From positions 84,012 through 148,011 of the forward strand of contig NZ_JAPDFS010000001.1 of the NCBI RefSeq assembly GCF_027257195.1: a stretch of DNA of 64,000 bases, read 5' to 3'. The DNA is from Halorubrum sp. F4 (GTDB taxonomy: Archaea; Halobacteriota; Halobacteria; Halobacteriales; Haloferacaceae). The number at the start of each line of letters is the position of its first letter. Positions within the stretch are counted from its first letter, which is position 1. The notes under the pieces were generated by a model, which had not been told where the DNA came from, did not search any database, and saw nothing but the letters and a program-made list of their open reading frames with translations. Below, piece after piece: positions 42,923 to 51,092 of this stretch. The translations under genes and the position numbers were made by a program.

Positions 42923-43308
42923 CGATGACTCCCGTACGGACCGAGTAGTCCTTAACCCGTCGCTCGTCGCGATGAAGATCGGTAGACTCGTCCCGCCCGT
43001 CGAGACGACCGGCCGCGGCGGCGTCGATTCGGCGTTTCACGAACTCCGGGAGCTCGGCCACGTCCGGGATGTTGGCTCCGAGCAGGCGATCGGGCGTTCC
43101 TCGACGGACGCTCCGGTGACTTCCTCCCGTCCTCGAAGCGCTCTACTCTCGAAACGGCGGATCCGGGACTCGTTCCGGTCGATCTCGGCTCGACTCGATC
43201 GAGTTTTTCTGTATAGCATTATATAATTTACACGGTGCTTCCGAGACATAGATTCGACCGTTTAGAAACGACGGAATCGAGGCTCGATGGGCGATCGACG
43301 ACCGAAAC
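42923..43308. other. Gene-poor, AT-rich interval upstream of SRAP and downstream of the recombinase
   Basis: A 386-bp stretch. Around 43201-43260 GC falls sharply and contains the perfect palindrome ATTATATAAT at 43218-43227 inside a looser TGTA...TACA dyad. On the minus strand, 43096-42960 reads a protein-like segment (LLGANIPDVAELPEFVKRRI, then DAAAAGR) without a good start, which may be a gene remnant. No other feature is convincing. Confidence 0.45.
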
Positions 43309-44346
43309 CTACACGAACAGCCGGTAGACGTTGGCCTCGTAGGTCTCACGCACCTGGTCCCCCCAGTTGTGGGTGTAGGTGTCGATCACGTCGTCGGCGA
43401 CGTCCCCACGGAGATACTTCACGATGCCCCGATCGCCGATGCGATCCCTGAGATGCGTCGTGAAGAAGTGCCGGAAGTAGTGCGGCGTGACGTTCTCCCC
43501 GGCACCGCCGCCGGTCCTGTACCATCCCTCCTCGCGGGCGTATCCCTCGACGATGTGGCGGACCGCCTGCGGGTCGAGTCGGTTTCCCCATCCGTCGGCA
43601 GTGTTCACGAACAGCGGCTCCGCGGGCGACGTCGTGTCCGGCCGTATCGCGAGCCAGCGTTTGAGCGCCGCCCGGAGTTCTGCGTCGACGGGGATCACGG
43701 TCTCGCGCTTCCGCTTGTTGGAGGCGGTCCGGACCTCGCCGTTCAGTTCCTCGCCGACCGCCGCGTTCGGCGTCACGTACAGCGAGTTCGGCCGGTCGTC
43801 GAGTGCCGCACGCGTGCCGAGCGCGTACGCGGCCTCGAGCTCCGGGTCCGTCACCGACAGATCGCGTAGATCGAGGTTACAGAGCTCTCCGACCCGCATA
43901 CCCGTCTTCAACAGAGTACAGACGATCGCACGGTGGAGCGGATGGGTGATCCCCGCCACGAACGACCGCATCCGCGGGATCGGCACATCGCGGCGCGCAG
44001 GGTCCTTGTCGACGGTCTCGTCCATCTCCTCCATCACGAGCGTCATTGGGTTCCCGTCGAAGACCCCCACCTCCGTCATGTAGCCGTAAAACCGGTGGAG
44101 GTACGCCGCGTACGTCGCGACCGTGCTGTCGGCCGCGTCGCCCCGGAGCGAGTGGACGAACGCCATACAGTCCCGGTGGGTCGCGGTCGCCGGCGTCGTC
44201 CCCCCGTCAAGGAAGGACTCGAACCGTCGGAGGACCCGCTCGTATGACTCCCTCGTCCGATCGGATTTCCCGTGGTAGGTCAGGTCCTCGATGAAGTACG
44301 CGATCGGGTCGTCGGGGTCCTCGACCGTGCGTGGGCTACTGCTCAT
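43309..44346 (-). CDS. Tyrosine recombinase (XerC/D-like integrase)
   Basis: A 345-residue site-specific recombinase. The start MSSSPRTVEDPDDPIAYFIEDL at 44346 leaves an 11-bp overlap with the upstream ribbon-helix-helix gene. Residues 15-95 form the SAM-like DNA-binding arm (SDRTRESYERVLRRFESFL ... VATYAAYLHRFYGYM). The catalytic domain shows Arg151 in LLKTGMRVGELCNL, Lys in SNKRKRETVIPV (about 211), and His289-x-x-Arg292 in TPHYFRHFF. The probable last pair is His326 and Tyr336. It cuts and rejoins DNA through a 3'-phosphotyrosine. It may act in chromosome dimer resolution or be the surviving integrase of an element. The AT-rich, gene-poor surroundings favour an accessory origin at some stage. 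Confidence 0.9.
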   Translation of the reverse strand: MSSSPRTVEDPDDPIAYFIEDLTYHGKSDRTRESYERVLRRFESFLDGGTTPATATHRDCMAFVHSLRGDAADSTVATYAAYLHRFYGYMTEVGVFDGNPMTLVMEEMDETVDKDPARRDVPIPRMRSFVAGITHPLHRAIVCTLLKTGMRVGELCNLDLRDLSVTDPELEAAYALGTRAALDDRPNSLYVTPNAAVGEELNGEVRTASNKRKRETVIPVDAELRAALKRWLAIRPDTTSPAEPLFVNTADGWGNRLDPQAVRHIVEGYAREEGWYRTGGGAGENVTPHYFRHFFTTHLRDRIGDRGIVKYLRGDVADDVIDTYTHNWGDQVRETYEANVYRLFV

Positions 44347-44719
44347 CGACGAGCGTGTATCCCCCCTCGCGTCCGCTGTATCGGACGCGATCGCGTTCCT
44401 GGAGCGAGTCCAACGCCTCCTCGAGGCTCCCCTCGAAGTCGTCGAACACCGCCTCGACGAGCTCGTCCCACGACGTGTGACCGTCCGCGATCGCCGCCTC
44501 GATCCGGGTTTCGAGGCCGTCACCCCCGGGGTCAGCCCCCTCGGAAGGGCCTTCGTCGGGGGTACTCGCCCCCGAAAGCGTGAATCCTCGTCTCCCGGCC
44601 TGTACCATCGTTCTGACGAACTCGCTCTGTGACATCCCGAGGTCGTCCGCGTGTTCCTGCCACCTCGCCTTCTGTTCGGCGGGAACGTACGTCTTCACCG
44701 AGCGGCGGTCCTGGCTCAT
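44336..44719 (-). CDS. DUF5805-type protein: ribbon-helix-helix plus C-terminal winged-helix-like domain
   Basis: A 127-residue protein. Residues 5-50 fit a ribbon-helix-helix DNA-binding domain: a strand RRSVKTYVPAEQKARW, then helices HADDLGMSQSEFVRTMVQAGRRGF. After a Pro/Gly/Asp linker, residues 72-127 form a helical domain ending in a hairpin (ELVEAVFDDFEGSLEEALDSLQERDRVRYSGREGGYTLVDEQ), like a winged helix. It precedes and overlaps the recombinase gene by 11 bp. It is therefore probably the repressor, or accessory DNA-bending partner, of that recombinase. The dyad 50-80 nt upstream is a candidate binding site. Confidence 0.85.
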   Translation of the reverse strand: MSQDRRSVKTYVPAEQKARWQEHADDLGMSQSEFVRTMVQAGRRGFTLSGASTPDEGPSEGADPGGDGLETRIEAAIADGHTSWDELVEAVFDDFEGSLEEALDSLQERDRVRYSGREGGYTLVDEQ

Positions 44720-44770
44720 CCCTATCGAGGCTCTCTCGCTCCATCGACTTCAAGGTATCCCACATATACA

Positions 44771-44801
44771 GATAAGTGACCTTATCCGTATACTTAGGTC
44801 A
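44771..44801. promoter_or_regulatory. Overlapping dyads upstream of the ribbon-helix-helix/recombinase operon
   Basis: GATAAG at 44771-44776 and CTTATC at 44781-44786 form one 16-bp palindrome. TGACCTTA at 44777-44784 and TTAGGTCA at 44794-44801 (seven of eight paired) form a second, 25 bp long, around the asymmetric centre TCCGTATAC. They lie just upstream of a minus-strand TATA candidate (TATATG at 44763-44769). This is either an operator for the ribbon-helix-helix protein or a dif-like crossover site for the recombinase: two arms and a short spacer. Confidence 0.5.
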
Positions 44802-45546
44802 GAAATGCGCGGGTAAATAGTACTGATTTCATGGATATTTTATTATATAGGTACAGATATACGGATCATCTACCATCTCGTGTTGGGTCCAAATTTCCGG
44901 ATCATTCAATCGGCAGACGATCGGCTCTCGGAGAGCTACTGCGACGGTTCCCTTCTCGATCCGTGAACCTTCGTTCTCGCCTCGAGTCACGAGAACCCGT
45001 CCAAAGACTGCTTGAGCGATCGGACGGTCGACTCCGAGTCGTCACGGTCTTCGGTTGCGGGCTCGAGTCCGGTTCGATAGTGGGGCGATCCGTCCCCGGC
45101 ATTCGGGTCGTTCGGGTGGCCCGGCGACGCCGTAGAACGGCCGTGAGGTCCTCTCCTTCGGTTGAGAGCTGGTCGGAGGCGAGGCACTTGGGCATCGAGA
45201 CGACGCCCAAGGGAGCGTTAGAACACCGTCTGTTCGTCCTCAGTTCACCTCAACTCCTCTTCATCGTCTCCCAGGTGCTCGAACGGACGGGGGAGCGGAC
45301 CGTCTCCTTCCCGAGACGCGGCGTGAGCGGATCGACTCGAAACGACGACCGGGATCCGATCGGCCGCCGGACGTTTTCGCGGTAGCCACGGCGGCCGACG
45401 CGATCGCGCCGAACGACGTTCAGCGTTCATTCGTCCACTACGGCTTCCGAGTGATCACGGCCGATTGGTGAAATCATCAATCGTATGTTATTACTGGCCG
45501 TCCGAACTCGATCTCATAAATCGTATACTGCAATACAATCTTTTTG
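44802..45546. other. Gene-poor, mixed-composition interval with decayed frames
   Basis: About 745 bp with AT-rich ends (44802-44900 and 45440-45546) around a GC-richer middle. The longest plus-strand frame (44831-45385) is Arg/Ser-rich and does not look coding. On the minus strand, 45430-44987 reads protein-like pieces in two frames (PFEHLGDDEEELR; MPKCLASDQLSTEGEDLTAV; TGLEPATEDRDDSESTVRSL) broken by TGA, TAA and a shift, suggesting a dead gene. CGGATCAT occurs twice near 44873 and 44898, and AATCGTAT twice near 45478 and 45517. I see no functional gene here. Confidence 0.4.
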
Positions 45547-45795
45547 GCCGGGAGCATCGAGCGCTACCCCGTCCGTCGGACGACCCCCGAGATCACGGAG
45601 GAGACGACGATCATGGAGCGAGTTGCGGCCGTCGTCCGCTCCGAGGACGTCGACACGCTCGACGCCTCCGAGTCGACCTCGGGAACGCTTGGTTCCTCGT
45701 GCGCGCGATCGGAACGGAACCACGCATCCGGATGACTGTCGAGGTCCGAGATCCCCAGCGGGCGGACGCCGTCTTCGAGACTCCCGTGGGCTTCG
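45547..45795 (+). pseudogene. 3' fragment of a phosphohexomutase gene (phosphomannomutase/GlmM type), frameshifted
   Basis: The first frame reads AGSIERYPVRRTTPEITEET then TIMERVAAVVRSEDVDTLD. After about 45664 the similarity continues in another frame as RVDLGNAWFLVRAIGTEPRI then RMTVEVRDPQRADAVFE. Together this is the C-terminal domain of alpha-D-phosphohexomutases. The phosphate-binding loop SGTEP appears as IGTEP. One base lost near 45664-45667 explains the shift. The catalytic domains I-III are absent: similarity starts abruptly at about 45547 next to AT-rich DNA. After about 45795 it fades into an unrelated tail ending at the TAG at 45879. There is no start signal. It is a truncated, dead gene. 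Confidence 0.72.
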
Positions 45796-45877
45796 AGATC
45801 CCCCGCGGCTGGTCGAAGATCACGTCGAAAGCGACTGATCTCGATCTCTTCCGTCTCCCGTCGAGTACGTCCCGTCG

Positions 45878-46783
45878 CTAGACGGTTATCTCCGAGGCAG
45901 TTTCCAGTCCATCGAAGAGCGCGAGCGCCCGGTCGAGGTGTGCGTGATCCTCCGCGGTGTTTCGCATCACGACGGTCTCGCTCGGGAAGAGGTGTTCACC
46001 GAGGACGAGTCCGTTTTCTCGGGCGGTCGATCCGGTGACGGTGAGGTAGACGCCGAGGCCGGCCTCGGCGATCGCCGCCTCCTCGGTGTCCTCGGGGTCG
46101 GGGTAGACGAACTCGACGTCACGGAGCGTGTCCGTTCCCAACACCGCGGTGACCAGGCGCTCGTAACGCGGGGAGATACAGAGTCGCCCCTCGTAGCCCG
46201 CGAGGAACTCACGATCCAACTTCTCGCCGGGAGCAAGCGCCTCGGGACGACCCATCAGCGTGTGATACACCGTGTCACCGAGCCCGCTCACGATCCGGAC
46301 GTCCGTGTCCACCGGATCGATCCGATCGTTGACGTCGGAGAGTCCCGAGAGGCCGGTCTCCCGGATCCCGACTACCTCCTCCAACACGAGGTCCGCCGAG
46401 TCGAAGCCGAGCGCGAACTCGTGGGTCCGGAGCGCCCGGAACGGCTCCTCGCGTCCGACCAGTTTGAGATCGACGCCGTCGACGGTGACGGTCGCCGCGT
46501 CGAAGACGATCCGGCGGGGTTTCCCCTCACGATCGTCGCGGAGCAGAGTGAACTCCGGGTTCCCCGGCTCCGAGGGGTCCGAATACTCCGCGAGCCGGTG
46601 GTACGGGCCCTCCTCAGCCTCGACGGACCCCTTCGTCACCGCCTTCTCGTACCGGAGCGTGTTGCTCACGCTGTCCGCGAGCTCGTCGAGTTCGTCGGTT
46701 CGCCCGGCGTCGGCGATCCGCTCGAGGACGGCCTCCAGCGGACGACCCTTGCGCGGAACGGCGACCGGGAGCGGGTCGGTCAT
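45878..46783 (-). CDS. HisG-like protein (ATP phosphoribosyltransferase fold), atypical
   Basis: A 301-residue protein that follows the HisG pattern. LPVAVPRKGRPLEAVLERI at the start resembles the ALPKGR-type opening. FALGFDSADLVLEEVVGI (residues 123-140) resembles the second-lobe entry step. GRLCISPRYERLVTAVLG follows, and TGSTARENGLV at 250-260 matches the TGxTLxxNGL phosphoribosyl-binding loop. Just before this loop canonical HisG has an acidic Asp (D-[LIV]-x-x-[ST]-G); here the aligned residue is Tyr246. An insert at about 45-95 carries GSVEAEEGPYHRLAEYSDPSEPGNPEFTLL. So it is probably not the histidine enzyme. Reaction unknown. It lies 48 bp downstream of the coiled-coil gene, so the two may be one operon. 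Confidence 0.68.
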   Translation of the reverse strand: MTDPLPVAVPRKGRPLEAVLERIADAGRTDELDELADSVSNTLRYEKAVTKGSVEAEEGPYHRLAEYSDPSEPGNPEFTLLRDDREGKPRRIVFDAATVTVDGVDLKLVGREEPFRALRTHEFALGFDSADLVLEEVVGIRETGLSGLSDVNDRIDPVDTDVRIVSGLGDTVYHTLMGRPEALAPGEKLDREFLAGYEGRLCISPRYERLVTAVLGTDTLRDVEFVYPDPEDTEEAAIAEAGLGVYLTVTGSTARENGLVLGEHLFPSETVVMRNTAEDHAHLDRALALFDGLETASEITV

Positions 46784-46831
46784 TACCCGGTGTGAGTCGC
46801 CGCGGCTAAAACGGGTTGCGCTTTCGACCGG

Positions 46832-48376
46832 CTACGGCCCGAACGCCTCGTTGAGCCGCTTCCGGAAGGCTTCGAGTTCCTCGAGGTGGTCGTCGATCGC
46901 CTCGAGCTCGGCCTCGACGTCCTCCAAGTCGTCCCCGAGCCGTCCTTCGATGTCGGTCAGCCGCGAGTCCACCTCCGCGAGGTCGTCCCACAGGTCGTCG
47001 AACTCCTCGTCGAAGCGGCCGAACCGCTCCTCCACGTCGTCGATCCGCTCGTCGGCCCGTTCGACGCCCGCCGCGGCGTCGTCGACCTCCTCGTAGAGCG
47101 TCTCGACGTCGTCGTCGAAGTCGTCGAGCGCGTCGTCGAGCCCGGCGATATCGGCCTCGATCGAGGTCACGTCCCCGGCGACACCCTCAACGGTCTCCTC
47201 GAGTCCTGCCGCGGTCGCTTGAACCGCCGAAACGGTGTCCCCGAACTCGTCGACCGTCGTCTCGACCCCGTCGACGTCGTCCCGGAGGTCACTGACGTCG
47301 GACTCCATCCCGTCGACATCGTCGACGAGTTCCCCGTGTGCCCGCTCGCCGGCTCCGACGCGGGTGTCGAGCGCGTCGACGGTGGACTCGACGTCGTCCA
47401 CGCGGGCGTCGAGCCCGTCGAGGACCTCCCGTGCGGTGCCCTCCTCGTCGATGAACTCGGCGAGCGCGTCGGCGTACGCCTCGATGTCCGACACGCTCGA
47501 CTGGAGTCGACTGATCCGGACGTCGACGCTCCGTGGGACGCCGAGGTCGAGTTCCGAACGCAGGAGCTCCATGTCGTCCTCCTCTACCGCACCGGCTCGG
47601 ATCTCCTCCGCGAGCCCGGCCGCGATCCCGCCCGCGGCCGTGACGGGTTCGCCGTCCTCGTCCGCCGAATCGGCGTGCTCGGCCTCGTCGAGTGCGTCGG
47701 GGTCGGCCTCGTCGGCGTCGATCTCCTCGTCCGCCTCGTCGTCTTCGACGTCCTCACGCGGAGTGACCGCCGCGATCGTTCCGTCAGCGACCGTCCGGGG
47801 TTCGGGTCCTCCGACTTCCGGTTCGTCCGAATCGGCGTCCTCGTCCGGCTCAGTCGCCTCCCCGTCGGTGTCGGATTCGGCGACGGGTTCGTCCTCGGAA
47901 GGGGCCTCGTCGAGGGGTTCCTTCTCCATGCCCGGGAGGGTATCGCGGTCGCCCGCGAGCACCTCCCTCACCGCGTCGGTCTCGCCGGACCCGAGCACGT
48001 CCCCGATCTCCTCGCCGACGGGGACGTGTTCGATGACCGGCGTTCCGAGGAACCCGTCCAGATCCGGGTCGTCGTCGCGGATCCCGAAGACCGTCTCGAC
48101 GGACTCGCCGGGTTCGAGAACCCGCTCGAACTCCACTCGGTGGTCCTTGTAGGCCGTCCAGTTCTCACTCTCGTAGTCGGGATGGAACCCGACTCGGTCC
48201 ATCGGGAACTCATCGGGGATCCGGTCGACGATCCGCACTCGGACCGCGTCCTCGCGACGGGAGGAGAGTTCGAAGGTCACTGCGGGTACCGGGAACGCGT
48301 CGTCGGTGAAGGACTTCTCGACGCGGACGCCGTCCTCCTCGACGGTGGTCGTTGCTTCCGCCGTCCGTTCGTTCAT
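46832..48376 (-). CDS. Acidic coiled-coil protein, function unknown
   Basis: A 514-residue haloarchaeal protein in three parts. Residues 1-130 form a beta-rich domain (VRVEKSFTDDAFPVPAVTFELSSRREDAVRVRIVDRIPDEFPMDRVGFHPDY ... RVLEPGESVETVFGIR), resembling Ig-like or surface-domain folds but with no signal peptide. Residues 145-245 are a very acidic linker. Residues 270-505 are a long coiled coil of heptads such as VDDVESTVDALDTRV, VDGMESDVSDLRDDV and DLEDVEAELEAIDDHLEELEAF. It may be a scaffold or part of a cell-organisation complex. It is the upstream gene of a likely pair with the HisG-like protein. Confidence 0.78.
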   Translation of the reverse strand: MNERTAEATTTVEEDGVRVEKSFTDDAFPVPAVTFELSSRREDAVRVRIVDRIPDEFPMDRVGFHPDYESENWTAYKDHRVEFERVLEPGESVETVFGIRDDDPDLDGFLGTPVIEHVPVGEEIGDVLGSGETDAVREVLAGDRDTLPGMEKEPLDEAPSEDEPVAESDTDGEATEPDEDADSDEPEVGGPEPRTVADGTIAAVTPREDVEDDEADEEIDADEADPDALDEAEHADSADEDGEPVTAAGGIAAGLAEEIRAGAVEEDDMELLRSELDLGVPRSVDVRISRLQSSVSDIEAYADALAEFIDEEGTAREVLDGLDARVDDVESTVDALDTRVGAGERAHGELVDDVDGMESDVSDLRDDVDGVETTVDEFGDTVSAVQATAAGLEETVEGVAGDVTSIEADIAGLDDALDDFDDDVETLYEEVDDAAAGVERADERIDDVEERFGRFDEEFDDLWDDLAEVDSRLTDIEGRLGDDLEDVEAELEAIDDHLEELEAFRKRLNEAFGP

Positions 48377-48518
48377 ACGCTATCGTCCGCAAGCCAGGGC
48401 TTAAATTCCACGGGCGACCTCTCACGCGTGATAACTGCTCTCGGCGCGCGGCAGGGGGTGACGGCGTGCGCCGAGGGATAGCTACGCGCGGCGAGGGGTG
48501 ATTAGGCGGCGGTGACGC

Positions 48519-49352
48519 TTACAGTTCGATCCGGTCGCCGATCTCCACGACTTCCAGTCGCTTCGGGTGCTCGAAGCTGCGGGCGTGCTCGTGGAGCGCC
48601 GTCGGATCGGCCGTCAGTCCCTTCCACATGTCCCAGTGCGTGGGGACGAGCCGGTCGAGCTCCAGCGCGCTCGCGGCCTCGATCGCCTGGTTCTCGTCGC
48701 TGTACCACTTGGTCCGAGCCGGCTCGCCGGTCTCCTTGTCGGGGATCGTTCCCACCGAGCCGAACGCGAGGATACCCAGGTCGATGTCGTACTCCTCGGC
48801 GAGGTCGGGGAACGACGGCGAGGGTTTGCTGTCGCCGGCGTGGAACACGGTGCCCGTCGGGTGTTCGATCACGTAGCCGACCGGATGGGTCGCGTCCGGG
48901 TCGTGCGTCTCGACGACGTGGATCGTGAACTCCCCGATCCGTATCTCGTCGCCCTCGGTCACCTCCGTGAACTGCTCGTCGTCGACGGCCCACTCCTCGG
49001 TCCACCGCTCCTCGTCGCGGGCGACAGCCAGCGAGTCGTCGGGAGCGACGAAGTCACACCCCGTGTTCGAGAGGATCGGGGCCTGTGAGGGGCCGTGGAC
49101 GTGGTCGGTGTGTTCGTGGGTCGCGAGTACCGCGTCCGCGACGTCGACGTCGTCGGGGTCGAACGGGACCGGAACCATCCGCACCGTCCGCGGGGGGTCT
49201 CCCGTGCCCACGTACGGATCGATCCAGAGGACCGTGCCGTCGCGACCCTTGATCGCGAACCCGTTACAGCCGAGGTACCACAGCGACACCGTCTCGGGGT
49301 CGGCCTCCGCGACCGCGCGCGGCAGCCAGTCGCCCCAGTCGGAACTCGTCAT
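48519..49352 (-). CDS. UlaG-like metallo-beta-lactamase-fold hydrolase
   Basis: A 277-residue MBL-fold protein of the UlaG (L-ascorbate-6-phosphate lactonase-like) group. The metal motif is THEHTDHVHG at residues 78-87 (His79, His81, Asp83, His84). Other ligands lie in VVETHDPDATHPVGYVIE and VFHAGDSKPS, and the last in PTHWDMWKGL. LGCNGFAIKGRDGTVLWIDPYVG is the family opening. It is cytosolic and binds one or two Zn or Mn. Substrate unknown; no ascorbate operon is nearby. Gene stands alone, with about 140 bp of gene-free GC-rich sequence before the next upstream gene. Confidence 0.9.
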   Translation of the reverse strand: MTSSDWGDWLPRAVAEADPETVSLWYLGCNGFAIKGRDGTVLWIDPYVGTGDPPRTVRMVPVPFDPDDVDVADAVLATHEHTDHVHGPSQAPILSNTGCDFVAPDDSLAVARDEERWTEEWAVDDEQFTEVTEGDEIRIGEFTIHVVETHDPDATHPVGYVIEHPTGTVFHAGDSKPSPSFPDLAEEYDIDLGILAFGSVGTIPDKETGEPARTKWYSDENQAIEAASALELDRLVPTHWDMWKGLTADPTALHEHARSFEHPKRLEVVEIGDRIEL

Positions 49353-49595
49353 GCGTGTCCCTGTCTCAGCTTCCCCCCTAACCGTTCCGGAGTCGCCCCG
49401 ATATGTGGTAGTCGATGTCGTGATCCGTGTCCGGCCTCCGTCGAATAAACTTCATCATGCGATATCGAATCTTCGTCCGTTCGGGAGCGAGCGGGGTCGT
49501 CGAACGGAACCGGGGCTCGAACGGGACCACCCTCGGGTCTTTCGGCTCACTCCACGGGCCACCATCGTTATGGCCGTCACCCACGGATCGACGAT

Positions 49596-51092
49596 ATGAT
49601 CTCGAGCGAGCGGATGGCGGCCGTGGACGCGAACGCGGCCGCGCTCGGCGTTCCGCGAAAACAGCTGATGGAGTCGTCCGGAAACGCGGTCGCCCGGGAG
49701 GTCCGGGCGGCGAGCGATCCCGGCGACGCGGTCGCGCTCGTGTGCGGCCGCGGGAACAACGGCGGGGACGCGTTCGTCGCGGCCCGCTTCCTCGCCGACC
49801 GTGACGTGACGGTCCACCTGCTCGGCCGACCGGAATCGATCGGGACGACGATCGCCCGCGAGAACTGGGAGGCGTTGCGTGCGGCCGAGATCCCGATCAC
49901 GATCGTCACCGACTCCGCCGAGGTGAACCTCGGATCCCCGGACGTGGTCGTCGACGCGATGCTCGGCACCGGGATCGCGGGCGGACTGCGCGAGCCGGCA
50001 CGGACGGCGGCGGAAGCGATAACCGAACTGCGGGGAGACGCGGACGACGGATCCGCCGGCACGACCGTGATCGCCGTCGACGTCCCCTCCGGGATGGACG
50101 CCGACACGGGGGAGTCGACCGGCGGGGAGGCGGCGATCGCCGTCGACGCGGACCGCGTCGTGACCTTCCACGACGCGAAGCCCGGGCTCGCCCGGATCGA
50201 GGCGAACGTGACCGTCGCCGACATCGGGATCCCGGTGGCCGCGGAGCGGTACACCGGTCCCGGCGATCTCCACGGGCTCGGCCGGGATCCGGACTCGCAC
50301 AAGGGCGAGAACGGGGAGGTCCTCGTCGTCGGCGGCGGTCCCTACACCGGCGCGCCCGCGCTCTCCGCGCGAGCAGCGCTCCGGGCCGGTGCCGACCTCG
50401 TCAGGGTCGCGTGTCCGGCGGGCGTCGCCGACGAGGTCCAGGGGTACTCCGCGGACCTCATCGTTCGGGAGCTGCCGGGGGACGCGCTCGCGCCCGATCA
50501 CTTCCGGCGGGTCGCGGACCTCGCCGCGGACGGGGACGTCGTCGTGATCGGGCCGGGGATGGGGGATTCCGAGGGATCGCTCGAACTGGCCCGTCGATTC
50601 CTCGCCGACTTCCACGGCCGGGCGGTGGTCGACGCCGACGCGCTCCGGCTCGTCCCGGAGGTCGAGACGGACGCCGAGCTGGTCTGTACGCCACATCAGG
50701 GGGAGCTTCGGGGGATGGGCGGCGAGACCGCCGCCGATCCCGACGAGCGGGCGGAACTCGTCCGGGAGTTCGCCGCGGAGCTCGGCCACACCCTCCTGGT
50801 GAAGGGGCGGTACGACGTGGTAGCCGGACGGACGGCCGATGCCGACGCCGGGGAGACGTGGACGGTTCGGCAGAACCGCACCGGCAATCCGGGCATGACC
50901 GTCGGCGGCACCGGCGACGTGCTCGCGGGGACCGTCGGTGCGCTCGCGGCCCGGACGGCTCCGTTCGAGGCGGCGGCCGCGGGCGCGTACGTCAACGGGC
51001 TCGCGGGGGATTCGGCGGCGGCGGAGAACGGACACGGGCTCGTGGCGACGGACTTAATCGACCGGCTCCCGCACGCGCTGTACGATGAGTGA
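49596..51092 (+). CDS. nnr: Bifunctional NAD(P)HX epimerase/dehydratase
   Basis: A 498-residue repair enzyme with two domains. The N-terminal about 220 residues are the epimerase (NnrE; YjeF_N): GNAVAREV, VCGRGNNGGDAFVAARFLADRDVTVHL and VVDAMLGTGIAGGLREP, then AVDVPSGMDADTG. The C-terminal domain is the ADP-dependent dehydratase (NnrD): [56 protein letters not shown] and NPGMTVGGTGDVLAGTVGALAA. It converts damaged NAD(P)H hydrates back to NAD(P)H. It overlaps moaC by 8 bp. Confidence 0.95.
   Translation: MISSERMAAVDANAAALGVPRKQLMESSGNAVAREVRAASDPGDAVALVCGRGNNGGDAFVAARFLADRDVTVHLLGRPESIGTTIARENWEALRAAEIPITIVTDSAEVNLGSPDVVVDAMLGTGIAGGLREPARTAAEAITELRGDADDGSAGTTVIAVDVPSGMDADTGESTGGEAAIAVDADRVVTFHDAKPGLARIEANVTVADIGIPVAAERYTGPGDLHGLGRDPDSHKGENGEVLVVGGGPYTGAPALSARAALRAGADLVRVACPAGVADEVQGYSADLIVRELPGDALAPDHFRRVADLAADGDVVVIGPGMGDSEGSLELARRFLADFHGRAVVDADALRLVPEVETDAELVCTPHQGELRGMGGETAADPDERAELVREFAAELGHTLLVKGRYDVVAGRTADADAGETWTVRQNRTGNPGMTVGGTGDVLAGTVGALAARTAPFEAAAAGAYVNGLAGDSAAAENGHGLVATDLIDRLPHALYDE

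Noticed and set aside
42897..43226. Plus-strand 109-codon frame downstream of the recombinase
   Set aside because: Ser/Arg-rich and antisense to the SRAP start; the AT-rich part encodes no conserved-looking protein.
44831..45385. Plus-strand 184-codon frame beginning in AT-rich DNA
   Set aside because: Arg/Ser-rich, with no recognisable domain and weak codon bias; the opposite strand has better protein-like pieces.
49378..49584. Minus-strand 68-codon frame between the UlaG-like and nnr genes
   Set aside because: Basic, Arg-rich composition and overlap with the likely promoter region; no domain recognised.
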